This document shows, one piece after another, positions 10,138-20,042 of a stretch of 64,000 nt of DNA; position 1 is the first letter of the stretch, and each line of letters starts with the position of its first letter. The stretch covers positions 62,001 through 126,000 of the forward strand of contig NZ_JABRWH010000001.1 of the NCBI RefSeq assembly GCF_013248975.1, written 5' to 3'. Below the pieces are notes generated by a model, which did not search any database, was not told where the DNA came from, and saw nothing but the letters and a program-made list of their open reading frames with translations. This stretch comes from Neobacillus endophyticus (GTDB lineage Bacteria; Bacillota; Bacilli; Bacillales; Cytobacillaceae). A program made the position numbers and the translations under genes.

Positions 10138-11688
10138 ATGTCTAAGTTTTTAAAAGGGACTTTCATCCTATTAATTGCAGGATTTATTACAAGAATCCTT
10201 GGATTTATTAATCGGATTGTTATCGCGCGAAGTATTGGCGAAGAAGGCGTCGGCTTATATATGATGGCATTTCCAACATTTATTCTAGTCGTGACCATCA
10301 CACAGATGGGACTGCCGGTAGCTATCTCTAAAAACATCGCGGAGGCAGAAGCAAAAGGTGATTTTGCAGAAATAAAAAAAATTCTTGTTGTCTCTTTAGC
10401 TGCAACGATCGCATTATCGCTCATTTTTACACCGGCATTGATCTTGCTTGCCCCCATTCTATCAACAACGCTATTTACGGATCCTAGAACCTATTATCCG
10501 TTAATTGCGATCGCACCGGTTGTACCCATTATTGCGATTTCTTCTGTTTTAAGGGGGTATTTTCAAGGAAGGCAGAATATGAGGCCATCTGCCAACTCAC
10601 AAATTTTGGAACAGCTAGTTAGAATTACTTTAATTGCCGTTATGACAAAAGCCTTTATTCCATATGGAATTGAATATGCAGCCGCCGCAGCAATGGTTTC
10701 ATCTGTCATTGGTGAATTGGTGTCACTTGCCTATTTAATGACGGCCTTTAAACTTAAAAAACGCTTTAGACTTAGAAAAAACTTTTTTAAATTTGTTCAA
10801 TCGGGAAAAACAACCTTCACCTCACTAATGGAGATTGCCCTTCCATCCATGGGAAGCAGAATGATTGGTTCCGTATCCTGGTTTTTTGAACCGATCGTTG
10901 TAGCACATAGTTTAGCCATAGCAGGGGTTGCTGCTGTTGAAGCAACAAAACAGTATGGCGCCCTGACAGGGTACGCACTTCCGCTATTAATGCTGCCTTC
11001 ATTTGTTACTTTTTCGCTGGCAACTTCACTTGTTCCAGCAATCAGCGAGGCAAATTCACGCAATAACCAAAAATTGATTGAATACCGGCTTCAGGAAGCA
11101 TTACGGTTCGTTTTCTTAACAGGAGGACTAGCTGTCATTGTACTGTACGTATTAGCTGATCCTTTAATGCAAATCATGTATGGATCCACAAAAGGTTCAT
11201 ACTTTATTAGGGTAATGGCACCTTTCTTTTTATTTTTTTATTATCAAGGCCCATTGCAGGCCGTGTTGCAAGCATTAAATCTGGCCAGGGCAGCGATGAT
11301 TAACAGTTTAATTGGCGCCATTGTAAAAACGGCAGTGATTTTTATACTTGCTTCCCAGGATTCATTTGGAATTACGGGCGCTGCATTGGGGATTGTCATT
11401 GGATTTGTGGTTGTAACCGTCCTTCATTTTGCCACCGTCCTGAAGACAATTTCCTTTACTTTTTACATTCGAGATTATGCAAAAGGCTTTCTTGTGATGG
11501 CAGCATCAGGTTGGATTGGGTATTGGCTTTTTGCCAATATCCTCGTGGAAAATCTATTACTTATTAGAGTCGTTATTTCTTTAAGCGGCATGTGTATTTC
11601 CTATATGCTGTTACTATTGATTTTTGGATTAATCAAAAAAGACGACTTAAAACGAATCCCATGGATTGGTCGATTTTTCGCGTATTAA
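10138..11688 (+). CDS. spoVB: Stage V sporulation protein B (MOP-family flippase)
   Basis: A multi-pass membrane protein of the MurJ/MATE-like (MOP) exporter superfamily that is needed for spore cortex peptidoglycan synthesis, probably as a lipid-linked precursor flippase. I chose ATG 10138 (MSKFLKGTFILL, 516 residues; B. subtilis is about this length) because AAGGTGG at 10123-10129 is properly spaced from it, whereas an upstream in-frame GTG at 10126 would overlap that site. The sequence shows the family pattern of about 14 hydrophobic helices, starting with IAGFITRILGFINRIVIAR. A bidirectional terminator follows. Confidence 0.94.
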   Translation: MSKFLKGTFILLIAGFITRILGFINRIVIARSIGEEGVGLYMMAFPTFILVVTITQMGLPVAISKNIAEAEAKGDFAEIKKILVVSLAATIALSLIFTPALILLAPILSTTLFTDPRTYYPLIAIAPVVPIIAISSVLRGYFQGRQNMRPSANSQILEQLVRITLIAVMTKAFIPYGIEYAAAAAMVSSVIGELVSLAYLMTAFKLKKRFRLRKNFFKFVQSGKTTFTSLMEIALPSMGSRMIGSVSWFFEPIVVAHSLAIAGVAAVEATKQYGALTGYALPLLMLPSFVTFSLATSLVPAISEANSRNNQKLIEYRLQEALRFVFLTGGLAVIVLYVLADPLMQIMYGSTKGSYFIRVMAPFFLFFYYQGPLQAVLQALNLARAAMINSLIGAIVKTAVIFILASQDSFGITGAALGIVIGFVVVTVLHFATVLKTISFTFYIRDYAKGFLVMAASGWIGYWLFANILVENLLLIRVVISLSGMCISYMLLLLIFGLIKKDDLKRIPWIGRFFAY

Positions 11689-11689
11689 A

Positions 11690-11714
11690 AGACGTGCTGA
11701 TCGTTAGCACGTCT
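11690..11714. terminator. Bidirectional terminator between spoVB and yrbG-like gene
   Basis: A 9-bp perfect stem AGACGTGCT/AGCACGTCT with a 7-base loop. T-rich sequence follows on both strands, so it can end both convergent genes. Confidence 0.85.
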
Positions 11715-11718
11715 CTTG

Positions 11719-12378
11719 TTATTCATCCATTGTATCAATAAAGAATTTGCCATTTTCATAGCTGCAAAATGATATTTTTTTTATGTCCCGATAGCCTCTT
11801 TTCTTTAATTCCTGACGGAGCCATAAGTTTGTTTTGTTGATTGTGTGTAAATTTTCTTCCTCAATCACGCCGTCGATAATCAATGGGATCGTAATATCTC
11901 CACCCTTTGTTTCATCCTTTGCGTTTTTTTGTTTTTCAATAACGGACAGACTTCCGGACGATTCCAGAATGGCAAACTCTACGTCAGCTATGCTGCGGAT
12001 GTCCTTTTCTCTTAATTGAGTCATTAAATCATCAAAGTTATAGCGTTGCTTTCGCATAACCGTCTCATCTATTTTCCCTCTATTGATAATAATACTAGGT
12101 TTTCCATCAACGAAATCTCGAAATTTCTTGCTTTTCAGCGATATAATCGCCATAGAAATTTGAATGGCCATTAATAAAACCATTGGTAAAATGGCATGGA
12201 GGAGTTTGACAGTAGGCCGTTCAATTGCAACAACCGCCAATTCGCCAATCATGATGAAGACGACAAGATCCAGAATACTTAATTCTCCTATTTCCCGTTT
12301 TCCCATTAAGCGAAAAATTCCTAAAATTAAAATATAAAACATTAATGTCCGTACTGCGATGATTAAATATTCTCCCAC
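11719..12378 (-). CDS. yrbG: DUF421 (YetF-family) membrane protein, YrbG-like
   Basis: A 219-residue protein with three N-terminal transmembrane helices (residues about 5-85) and a cytoplasmic DUF421 domain. Family hallmarks are FRLMGKREIGELSILDLVVF and GKPSIIINRGKI. It sits at the yrbG position next to spoVB, which supports the symbol. The biochemical role of the family is not settled; relatives have been linked to spore and germinant-receptor functions. It faces spoVB tail to tail across a shared terminator. Confidence 0.82.
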   Translation of the reverse strand: MGEYLIIAVRTLMFYILILGIFRLMGKREIGELSILDLVVFIMIGELAVVAIERPTVKLLHAILPMVLLMAIQISMAIISLKSKKFRDFVDGKPSIIINRGKIDETVMRKQRYNFDDLMTQLREKDIRSIADVEFAILESSGSLSVIEKQKNAKDETKGGDITIPLIIDGVIEEENLHTINKTNLWLRQELKKRGYRDIKKISFCSYENGKFFIDTMDE

Positions 12379-12460
12379 AAGCTGTCGCTCCTTTTGTTCA
12401 TTCCATCATATTATTCACATTAAATAACAAATCATTTAAGGAATATAATCCCAAATGCAT

Positions 12461-12574
12461 TTAAAGAGAACTCGCCGACTGACGAGCCCGCTTGGTGGAA
12501 GACATAGGTGTAGTTGCGAATATGCCTGATAAAACAGTGATACTTTCCAATCGGCCGAGAAAAAGCAAAATTAT
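12461..12574 (-). pseudogene. Possible 3' remnant of a TrkH-type potassium transporter gene
   Basis: In the gap between yrbG and the yrzE-like gene, a 37-codon minus-strand frame ends in TAA at 12461 and reads IILLFLGRLESITVLSG near its start. This resembles the FxGRLExxT segment at the C-terminal end of TrkH/KtrB transporters. Directly upstream the frame meets TGA, with no start codon. It looks like the eroded tail of a lost gene, but the match is short and could be chance. Confidence 0.3.
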
Positions 12575-12682
12575 TCATTCTACTTTTCCTCGTAAGTGAA
12601 TACGCTTGTACTAAGGATAAACCGTTATCTTAAGCGCTGAGAAATAATCAGCCTTTCGAGAGCTTAAAAGGGGGAGAGAATC

Positions 12683-13072
12683 ATCGAAACGAAAAGCTTT
12701 GGTACATCAGTTTTATACGGATTAATCTTTATTTTTGCTTTTGCAGCTATTTGCAGTCTTATTATTTCCCTGATTCTTAAATTCACCGCTGCCCGCGAAA
12801 CATCACTTCAATACATTGTTACGGCGATTTCCTTTATTGCCTTATTCGGCGGCGGATTCTTATCAGGAGGAAAACGAAAGGAGAAAGGCTGGCTAATTGG
12901 CGGGGCTACCGGGATAATTTACTCGCTTATTATATTTTTATTTCAATACCTAGGTTATGACCGTCTCTTCGATATGCAGCAGATGATCTATCATATTTGT
13001 TATATTTTAATTGCCATGATGGGTGGAATTCTTGGGGTTAATCTCTCATCTAATCATTCGCGCTCTGCATAA
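12683..13072 (+). CDS. yrzE: TIGR04086-family (YrzE-like) membrane protein, apparent ATC start
   Basis: A 129-residue membrane protein with about four hydrophobic helices: GTSVLYGLIFIFAFAAI, YIVTAISFIALFGGGFLSG, GGATGIIYSLIIFLFQYLGY and ILIAMMGGILGVNLS. It matches the TIGR04086 family in length, helix pattern, GGGFLSGGKR segment and position beside yajC. The reading frame has no ATG, GTG or TTG between an upstream TAA (ending 12667) and the first helix. GGGGGAG at 12670-12676 is well spaced from ATC at 12683, giving M-ETKSFGTSVLYG, which fits how the family normally begins. Function is unknown. The start could instead reflect a sequence error. Confidence 0.75.
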   Translation: METKSFGTSVLYGLIFIFAFAAICSLIISLILKFTAARETSLQYIVTAISFIALFGGGFLSGGKRKEKGWLIGGATGIIYSLIIFLFQYLGYDRLFDMQQMIYHICYILIAMMGGILGVNLSSNHSRSA

Positions 13073-13075
13073 AGT

Positions 13076-13112
13076 AAAAAGGAAGCCATCCTTTATAGAA
13101 GGCTTCCTTTTT
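13076..13112. terminator. Bidirectional terminator between yrzE-like gene and yajC
   Basis: A 12-bp stem AAAAAGGAAGCC (13076-13087) with GGCTTCCTTTTT (13101-13112). A runs and T runs on both arms make it suitable for both convergent genes. Confidence 0.85.
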
Positions 13113-13117
13113 ATATT

Positions 13118-13396
13118 TTATACTTGTGCTTCTTTTCCTGCTTCTGTTACTTCACGTATAGCAGAGCGATCAAATGTGAGACGGCTTCCATCACCGCATT
13201 TAATCACAGCTTTTTTATCATCAATAGAGTCGATAAATCCGTGCATTCCGCCAATAGTAACAATTTTGTCACCTTTTTTTAGTTCTCTTTGCATTTGCTG
13301 AACTGCTTTTTGGCGCTTTTGCTGTGGGCGAATTAACAGGAAGTAAAACAACACAAACATTAAGATTAATGGAATGAGTGTAGTAGCTCCTTGCAT
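13118..13396 (-). CDS. yajC: Preprotein translocase subunit YajC
   Basis: A small single-pass accessory protein of the SecDF-YajC complex. I chose ATG 13396 (MQGATTLIPLILMFVLFYFL, 92 residues), preceded by AAAGGAGGG; an upstream TTG in frame would overlap that site. One N-terminal helix is followed by RPQQKRQK and the conserved KKGDKIVTIGGMHGFI. It lies directly downstream of tgt and queA, the standard order. Confidence 0.94.
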   Translation of the reverse strand: MQGATTLIPLILMFVLFYFLLIRPQQKRQKAVQQMQRELKKGDKIVTIGGMHGFIDSIDDKKAVIKCGDGSRLTFDRSAIREVTEAGKEAQV

Positions 13397-13423
13397 CTTG
13401 TTCCCTCCTTTCAAACTTCTCTA

Positions 13424-14584
<1,161 letters not shown>

Positions 14585-14591
14585 TCAATGC

Positions 14592-15620
14592 CTAAATAAT
14601 AAACATGGCATCCCCAAAGCTAAAGAACCGATATCGGTCATTCACTGCTGTGTTGTAAGCATGTAAAATATGCTCTCTTCCAGCTAATGCACTTACCAGC
14701 ATAATCAATGTTGATTTCGGTAAATGAAAATTGGTAATCATACCGTCAATGGCTTTAAATTCATATCCTGGATAAATAAAGATATCTGTCCAGCCATTTG
14801 CTTCCATGAAACGTCCATTATTTTTATAGGCAATTGTCTCCAGTGTTCTTGTCGATGTGGTTCCAACGGAAATGATTCTGCCGCCTTTTTCCCTCACCTT
14901 ATTAAGAAGGTTTGCCGTATCTGCCGTCATCTGATAAAACTCAGAATGCATTTCATGGCCTTCCACATCGTCTACATTAACAGGTCTAAATGTTCCAAGA
15001 CCTACATGCAAGGTAATAAAGGCTACATGGACACCCTTTGCCTCAATTTGTTTTAATAACTCTTCTGTAAAATGTAATCCGGCAGTTGGAGCAGCCGCAG
15101 AACCGAGTTCGCGGGCATATACGGTTTGGTAACGGTCACGATCGTCAAGCTGTTCTTTTATGTATGGAGGCAAAGGCATTTCTCCCAGTTGGTCCAATAC
15201 CTCGTAAAAAATTCCATCATACGTAAATTTGAATCTTCTGCCGCCATGTTCAGAAGTTCCGGTACACACTGCTTTCAAGAGACCGTCTCCGAAATCAAGT
15301 GTGGTTCCTTCCTGGACTCTCTTGGCTGGTTTCACCAATGTTTCCCACTCATCGCCCTCGAGCTGTTTTAACAGCAGTACTTCTATTTTTGCTCCCGTTT
15401 CTGATTTCACACCAAATAGGCGTGCGGGAAGAACTTTTGTGTCATTTAAGACAAGGCAATCCCCTTCACGCAAATATTCCACGATATTTTTAAACACTTC
15501 ATGCTTTATTTCACCTGTCTGCTTATTTAAAACCATTAATCTGCTATCTGTCCGATTCTTCAACGGAACTTGAGCAATTAATTCCTCAGGCAAGTGAAAA
15601 TCAAATATATCTACTTTCAT
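14592..15620 (-). CDS. queA: S-adenosylmethionine:tRNA ribosyltransferase-isomerase
   Basis: Transfers and rearranges the ribosyl part of SAM onto preQ1-tRNA to form epoxyqueuosine. I chose ATG 15620 ([17 protein letters not shown], 342 residues, the B. subtilis length) over an upstream TTG at 15626. Family features include [22 protein letters not shown] and [14 protein letters not shown]. It lies 28 nt upstream of tgt in the same direction. Confidence 0.97.
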   Translation of the reverse strand: MKVDIFDFHLPEELIAQVPLKNRTDSRLMVLNKQTGEIKHEVFKNIVEYLREGDCLVLNDTKVLPARLFGVKSETGAKIEVLLLKQLEGDEWETLVKPAKRVQEGTTLDFGDGLLKAVCTGTSEHGGRRFKFTYDGIFYEVLDQLGEMPLPPYIKEQLDDRDRYQTVYARELGSAAAPTAGLHFTEELLKQIEAKGVHVAFITLHVGLGTFRPVNVDDVEGHEMHSEFYQMTADTANLLNKVREKGGRIISVGTTSTRTLETIAYKNNGRFMEANGWTDIFIYPGYEFKAIDGMITNFHLPKSTLIMLVSALAGREHILHAYNTAVNDRYRFFSFGDAMFII

Positions 15621-15637
15621 ATTCAAACATCCTACCT

Positions 15638-15844
15638 TTAACGAAATCTGCCTATAAAATGAAATAAAAGTGATAGAACAATGCTGATGACAATGCAGGT
15701 AACAACTGGAAAGTAAAAAGTGGCATTGCCCTTTTTAATTAAAATGTCACCAGGCAGTTTTCCAAAATGCAAAAGAGGCATCAACAATCCTATGAAAAAA
15801 ATAATCCCGCCCACAATCATGAGGGTTTTTGATAGGTGTGTCAA
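15638..15844 (-). CDS. yrzS: DUF2905 small membrane protein (YrzS-like)
   Basis: A 68-residue protein with two transmembrane helices ([18 protein letters not shown] and [20 protein letters not shown]) joined by the diagnostic [19 protein letters not shown] of DUF2905. Function is unknown. Its start overlaps the end of ruvB by 4 nt, so the two are translationally coupled between ruvB and queA, as in other bacilli. Confidence 0.85.
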   Translation of the reverse strand: MTHLSKTLMIVGGIIFFIGLLMPLLHFGKLPGDILIKKGNATFYFPVVTCIVISIVLSLLFHFIGRFR

Positions 15845-16842
15845 GGAGCTGGCACCTCCATACCAAAATGATGATAAGCAGCCGATGTTACTATTCTTCC
15901 TCTAGGTGTCCGCTGCAAAAAACCAATTTGCAATAAATACGGCTCATATACATCCTCTATCGTTTCTGATTCTTCCCCAATTGAAGCTGCAATGGTATCA
16001 AGTCCGACAGGTCCACCGCGGAATTTTTCGATGATTCCTTTTAAAAGTTTATGGTCGATATGGTCGAGACCCAATTTATCCACTTGAAGCAGCTCCAATG
16101 CTTCCTGCGCAAGTGTGAGATGAATCGAGCCGTTGCCTTTTACTTGGGCAAAATCTCTTACCCTTCGAAGCAGCCGATTGGCAATCCTCGGGGTTCCTCT
16201 GGCACGTCTGGCAATTTCTCTTGCAGAAGGATCATCCATGCCAACCTCGAATAATTCCGCTGTTCGCTTAACAATATTTTTCAAGTCTTCTTCCTTATAA
16301 TACTCGAGACGACTCAAAACTCCAAATCGATCCCTTAGAGGAGCAGACAACGAACCAGCTCTTGTTGTCGCACCTACTAGTGTAAAGGGAGGCAAATCCA
16401 GCCTTACAGACCTAGCTGTTGGTCCTTTGCCAATGACAATATCAAGACAAAAATCTTCCATTGCTGGGTAAAGAACCTCTTCAATCGATCTGGCAAGCCG
16501 GTGAATCTCATCAATAAATAAAACATCCCCAGGCTCAAGTGCAGTCAAAATAGCTGCCAAATCTCCAGGCCGTTCAATGGCCGGGCCTGAAGTTGTGCGG
16601 ATGTTGACGCCCATTTCATTCGCGATAATCATCGCCAGCGTGGTCTTTCCCAGACCTGGAGGACCATATAGTAAAACATGATCCAACGTTTCTCTTCTCA
16701 GTTTAGCTGCCTTTATGAAAATCTCCAAATTGTCCTTTACCTGTTCTTGTCCAATGTATTGCTTTAAAACCTGAGGCCTGAGACTCTGTTCAAAATTTTG
16801 TTCACTTTCATTCATTTCACCTGAAACAATTCGGTCTTCCAT
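15841..16842 (-). CDS. ruvB: Holliday junction branch migration helicase RuvB
   Basis: An AAA+ ATPase that drives branch migration with RuvA. It has 333 residues. Walker A is [14 protein letters not shown] and Walker [11 protein letters not shown]. The arginine-finger/sensor region reads [20 protein letters not shown], and the C-terminal winged helix ends with [11 protein letters not shown]. It follows ruvA by 10 nt on the minus strand. Confidence 0.98.
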   Translation of the reverse strand: MEDRIVSGEMNESEQNFEQSLRPQVLKQYIGQEQVKDNLEIFIKAAKLRRETLDHVLLYGPPGLGKTTLAMIIANEMGVNIRTTSGPAIERPGDLAAILTALEPGDVLFIDEIHRLARSIEEVLYPAMEDFCLDIVIGKGPTARSVRLDLPPFTLVGATTRAGSLSAPLRDRFGVLSRLEYYKEEDLKNIVKRTAELFEVGMDDPSAREIARRARGTPRIANRLLRRVRDFAQVKGNGSIHLTLAQEALELLQVDKLGLDHIDHKLLKGIIEKFRGGPVGLDTIAASIGEESETIEDVYEPYLLQIGFLQRTPRGRIVTSAAYHHFGMEVPAP

Positions 16843-16852
16843 GAAATATCAC

Positions 16853-17464
16853 CTATTTTAAAAGAATCTTTAACGCCTTCTTAATGTATTGATCTGTCGT
16901 CAATGGTTCTTTCTTTAGCTCTGGGGTAATCTTTTTTATTTCTTTTTCTGAATATCCCAGTGCCAGTAATGCCAGAATCGCCTCATCAAAATCATTATTT
17001 TGCTGTACTGGCTGTGAGGCAAATTTTTCTGCATTAAATAAGTTCGGAAAATAATCAGGCACAACATCCTGCAATTTCCCTTTTAAATCCAAAATCATTT
17101 GCCGTGCTGTTTTCTTCCCTACTCCTGGAAATTTAACTAAAAAACTTTCATCTTCATTTTCTATTGCTTGCACAACCTGCTCTACTTCTCCTGAGGCAAG
17201 AATTGCCAATGCTCCTTTTGGACCAATTCCCGAAACATTTAACAATTTTGTAAACAGCTTCTTTTCTTCTCTTGTTTCAAATCCGAATAATGCCATTACA
17301 TCTTCACGAACATAATGATACGTATAGACCGTAACTAATGTTTCCATTTTGCTTGTATAAATAAACGGATTTGGTGTTGTAATTTGATAGCCGATGCCGT
17401 TATTTTCAATGACTAAATACTCCGGCCCCACAAATTCAACTGTTCCTTTAATAAAGTCAAACAC
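16853..17464 (-). CDS. ruvA: Holliday junction DNA-binding protein RuvA
   Basis: Binds four-way junctions as a tetramer and loads RuvB. It has 203 residues. An N-terminal OB fold ([20 protein letters not shown]) is followed by two helix-hairpin-helix motifs ([18 protein letters not shown] and [16 protein letters not shown]). The C-terminal domain III that contacts RuvB is present. It opens the ruvA-ruvB-yrzS-queA-tgt-yajC run. Confidence 0.98.
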   Translation of the reverse strand: MFDFIKGTVEFVGPEYLVIENNGIGYQITTPNPFIYTSKMETLVTVYTYHYVREDVMALFGFETREEKKLFTKLLNVSGIGPKGALAILASGEVEQVVQAIENEDESFLVKFPGVGKKTARQMILDLKGKLQDVVPDYFPNLFNAEKFASQPVQQNNDFDEAILALLALGYSEKEIKKITPELKKEPLTTDQYIKKALKILLK

Positions 17465-17561
17465 CTGTATTCTCTCCCCTGATCATCCAGCACTACCGAT
17501 GCTGCACGTAAATTCCGCACCGTATTTCATTCTACCATATAATTTTAAGCTTTTAATAAAA

Positions 17562-17593
17562 AATCAGCCTCAGATAAGGAATCGGGGCTGATT
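17562..17593 (-). terminator. Terminator downstream of bofC
   Basis: An 8-bp stem AATCAGCC/GGCTGATT (17562-17569 with 17586-17593) with a 16-base loop, followed on the minus strand by a T run. It separates bofC from ruvA. Confidence 0.75.
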
Positions 17594-17602
17594 GCGAAAT
17601 TT

Positions 17603-18148
17603 CTATTCATTTTTAACGGAATATGGCTTAAAAGTTTCCAATACTTGAACATAGCGATCTTTTGTGAGAATGGGTATACCCTGCAGAAGTTCTTCTTGTT
17701 TCTTACTTTCCAGTTTTTTTATATCAATCTGAAAAAAAGATTGGATGATTCTTGAGTGATCGGGTCTGCCATTAAAAATGGTTAAGACACCTTCTTTAGT
17801 AATACCAAAAAAACCATTTGCCTTTAATAATGGCGAAATATCATCAACCTGCTTTCTAAAAACCATTTTAGTCCCATTATTTTGAATGAGCTGCCACTGA
17901 TCGTATTTGGACCAAAAATTTTCCTTCGACCAACAGGTTTCCTTCACTACTTCCTGACTTACTTCACCATCGAGATAAATTCTCTCCAATACGACTGTAA
18001 TGTGCAGAGGTTCTGTTCTTGATTGGTCTCCCAGTTGGGCGGCATTGCCGTTCCATGGGAACACTAATGAATATCCCAAAACAACGAAAAGAATTATTGA
18101 GAATGCGGCTGCTTTATACCGAGACATTGGTCCCCAAATGAACCTCAT
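17603..18148 (-). CDS. bofC: Intercompartmental signalling factor BofC
   Basis: A forespore-made protein that in B. subtilis restrains SpoIVB and so delays pro-sigma-K activation. I place the start at ATG 18148 (MRFIWGPMSRYK, 181 residues), preceded by AAAGAGGTGG; longer in-frame starts lack such a site. A single membrane anchor or signal segment (AAAFSIILFVVLGYSLVFPW) is followed by the BofC domain with RTEPLHITVVLERIYLDGEV and KANGFFGITKEGVLTIFNG. It works in the same checkpoint as SpoIVFA and SpoIVFB encoded at 33-35 kb. Confidence 0.93.
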   Translation of the reverse strand: MRFIWGPMSRYKAAAFSIILFVVLGYSLVFPWNGNAAQLGDQSRTEPLHITVVLERIYLDGEVSQEVVKETCWSKENFWSKYDQWQLIQNNGTKMVFRKQVDDISPLLKANGFFGITKEGVLTIFNGRPDHSRIIQSFFQIDIKKLESKKQEELLQGIPILTKDRYVQVLETFKPYSVKNE

Positions 18149-18216
18149 GCTGACCACCTCTTTAGGTTTAGAAACATTCTTTACAGTCATAGTGTAGCCC
18201 ATATTTGCCTTTTTAT

Positions 18217-18269
18217 CCCTAACCAAAAAGGGCAAAGCCGGTATTAAGCTTTACCCCTTTTGGTTAGGG
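18217..18269. repeat. 22-bp near-perfect inverted repeat at the end of coxA
   Basis: Arms at 18217-18238 and 18248-18269, beginning CCCTAACCAAAA and ending TTTTGGTTAGGG, with a 9-base loop and about two mismatches. It covers the coxA stop codon. Neither side has a clean T run, so it may be an unusual terminator or an mRNA 3'-end stabiliser. Confidence 0.7.
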
Positions 18270-18950
18270 TATACGCTGTGGAATTTCATTGTTCATGTTC
18301 CGATCTCGGCCGAAGGTTCCTTCATCTACTAGAACATTCACACTTCTTCCTTTAACAAATGGCTTCACAGCGTCTTTGATTGCCTGTTTTGTTTGTTTAT
18401 CGCGCTTGTTGTCATTTAATATCACTGAAACAGTGACGACATCTCCATAGGAAACGGAACGAACACTTCGAACATTCTCCATTCCTGATATCCTCGCCCT
18501 GATTTTATTCGTCATTCTTTCCTGAAAAGCAGGGTCGGTGACAGTTCCGGAGTTCCCTATTTGTGTATTTAAATGACCATGGTAGTTCATATCACTCGTG
18601 CTAAAGCGGTTATCTCTTTGAAAAAAATTTCGATCTGTCGATGCCAAAGGCGTGGTAGGGTTTTTCGGATTCCCATTTTCATCACGGGTTTGGAGCATTC
18701 TGCGTTTCTGTTCTTGTAATAGACGGCTTTCATCGCCTAATGTATGATCCAAAAACTCTGTTACAGGGCCATCGTTATCATTTAGCATTTCAAAATTCTG
18801 GGCCGGATGATTTTCATTTGAATAATATCCAACATGATGAATCGGATTATTCGAATTCGTTAAATTTGCCCGGCTATTGTTTGCATTACAGCCTGAAACA
18901 CCTATTATCATTAAAGTTGAAAGAGGAATCATCCACTGACTCTTATTCAA
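18264..18950 (-). CDS. coxA: Sporulation lipoprotein, YhcN/YlaJ family (CoxA-like)
   Basis: A 228-residue lipoprotein. The signal peptide ends with the lipobox VSGC (Cys21), so it should be anchored in the membrane facing the cortex side. The C-terminal 90 residues (MTNKIRARISGMENVRSVRS and then VTVSVILNDN) are the YhcN/YlaJ domain. The middle is rich in Asn, Arg and Thr. In B. subtilis, coxA (yrbB) is next to safA and its product is found in the cortex; here one gene lies between them. Confidence 0.85.
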   Translation of the reverse strand: MNKSQWMIPLSTLMIIGVSGCNANNSRANLTNSNNPIHHVGYYSNENHPAQNFEMLNDNDGPVTEFLDHTLGDESRLLQEQKRRMLQTRDENGNPKNPTTPLASTDRNFFQRDNRFSTSDMNYHGHLNTQIGNSGTVTDPAFQERMTNKIRARISGMENVRSVRSVSYGDVVTVSVILNDNKRDKQTKQAIKDAVKPFVKGRSVNVLVDEGTFGRDRNMNNEIPQRIP

Positions 18951-19046
18951 GCGATAAACCCCCTCAAAACATTCTGAGCATATATATACTCAGGTTTAGG
19001 TTGTTATTTTAAAGGGATTTTCATTCTACCACAAATGTCCATATGC

Positions 19047-20042
19047 TTAATTCAATCGTTCCTTTAACTGGTCGATAAATTTCTTTCTTGAATAAAATTG
19101 ACCAATGGATAAATTCATCACTTGTTTAAAAATACTTTGATTTGTATAAGTTTTTTCTCTGATCGTTCGATTCCATTCCCTGAAAATATCAGCAGGATAA
19201 GCTAGTGCGTATAAAAAAGCTTTATTATTCTTATATTTCTGCAGCTGTTTAAGGCTGGTTAATTTTTCAAAAGACCAATCTATATAAGGAAGAATTCGGT
19301 TTGCATACTGTAAATAATCAAACATGGCTGGACCTATATTTATTAAATCAAAATCAATAAGACATAATCTTCCATCCTTGTCAAGCAAAAAATTATGATG
19401 TGCAACATCACCATGCAAAATCACACTCGGTTCGCTTGGAGATGGGAACTGATTTAAGTTTAGACCTGATAAAGACCAACTAGCCCATTCCACAATTTCT
19501 GAAATAAATGGCTCCTTCATAAAATAGCCAAGAATGGGAAGATTGTTTGAAAAGCCGTGAAACCTTTCCTGCCATTTACCCATTAAGTCGCCATGCGGAA
19601 GAAGCGTCCGATAACGCTGTTCAAATGAAGCGGTTGCTTGGTGGAAGTGTTCCAGTAAATCTAATCCTTCCTGCCGATTTTTTTGGGATTGAAAAGTAAA
19701 AATGGATTTGTGCGGCTCAATATATTCCATACATCCAAAATAACGCCCTTCAAAATAAAGCTGTTCTTTCGCAGGCGGTGAAAAAAATACATATGTTTTA
19801 GAAAATCCTTCTTTTCTCAATGTTGCAGTAAATGCCTCTTGCAATTTAAGACGCTTAATGGTTGGATATCCCTTCATGATATAGGTATGTTCTTTCGTTT
19901 CCAATAAAATAACGGACTTTTTGATTGGAACCAAATCGATAATTTCCTCAGTAAACTGTGAGCGAAAATAAGAGAAGAGACGATCAAAATATGCATCGTC
20001 TCCAATATGATTTTTATTTGTTTTAGCTGCTCTCATCTGCAT
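19047..20042 (-). CDS. Spore-associated phosphotransferase (APH/CotS-like kinase fold)
   Basis: About 331 residues. The kinase-like active site is intact: ILHGDVAHHNFLLD (Brenner-type HGDxxxxN) and CLIDFDLINIGPAMFDYLQY supplying the metal-binding Asp. The N-terminal half has MKGYPTIKR and a CotS/aminoglycoside-phosphotransferase-like lobe. The start is likely ATG 20042 or 20036; both overlap the end of safA by about 20 nt, with no strong ribosome binding site, so translation is probably coupled to safA. The substrate is unknown; the setting between safA and coxA points to spore coat or cortex. Confidence 0.75.
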   Translation of the reverse strand: MQMRAAKTNKNHIGDDAYFDRLFSYFRSQFTEEIIDLVPIKKSVILLETKEHTYIMKGYPTIKRLKLQEAFTATLRKEGFSKTYVFFSPPAKEQLYFEGRYFGCMEYIEPHKSIFTFQSQKNRQEGLDLLEHFHQATASFEQRYRTLLPHGDLMGKWQERFHGFSNNLPILGYFMKEPFISEIVEWASWSLSGLNLNQFPSPSEPSVILHGDVAHHNFLLDKDGRLCLIDFDLINIGPAMFDYLQYANRILPYIDWSFEKLTSLKQLQKYKNNKAFLYALAYPADIFREWNRTIREKTYTNQSIFKQVMNLSIGQFYSRKKFIDQLKERLN

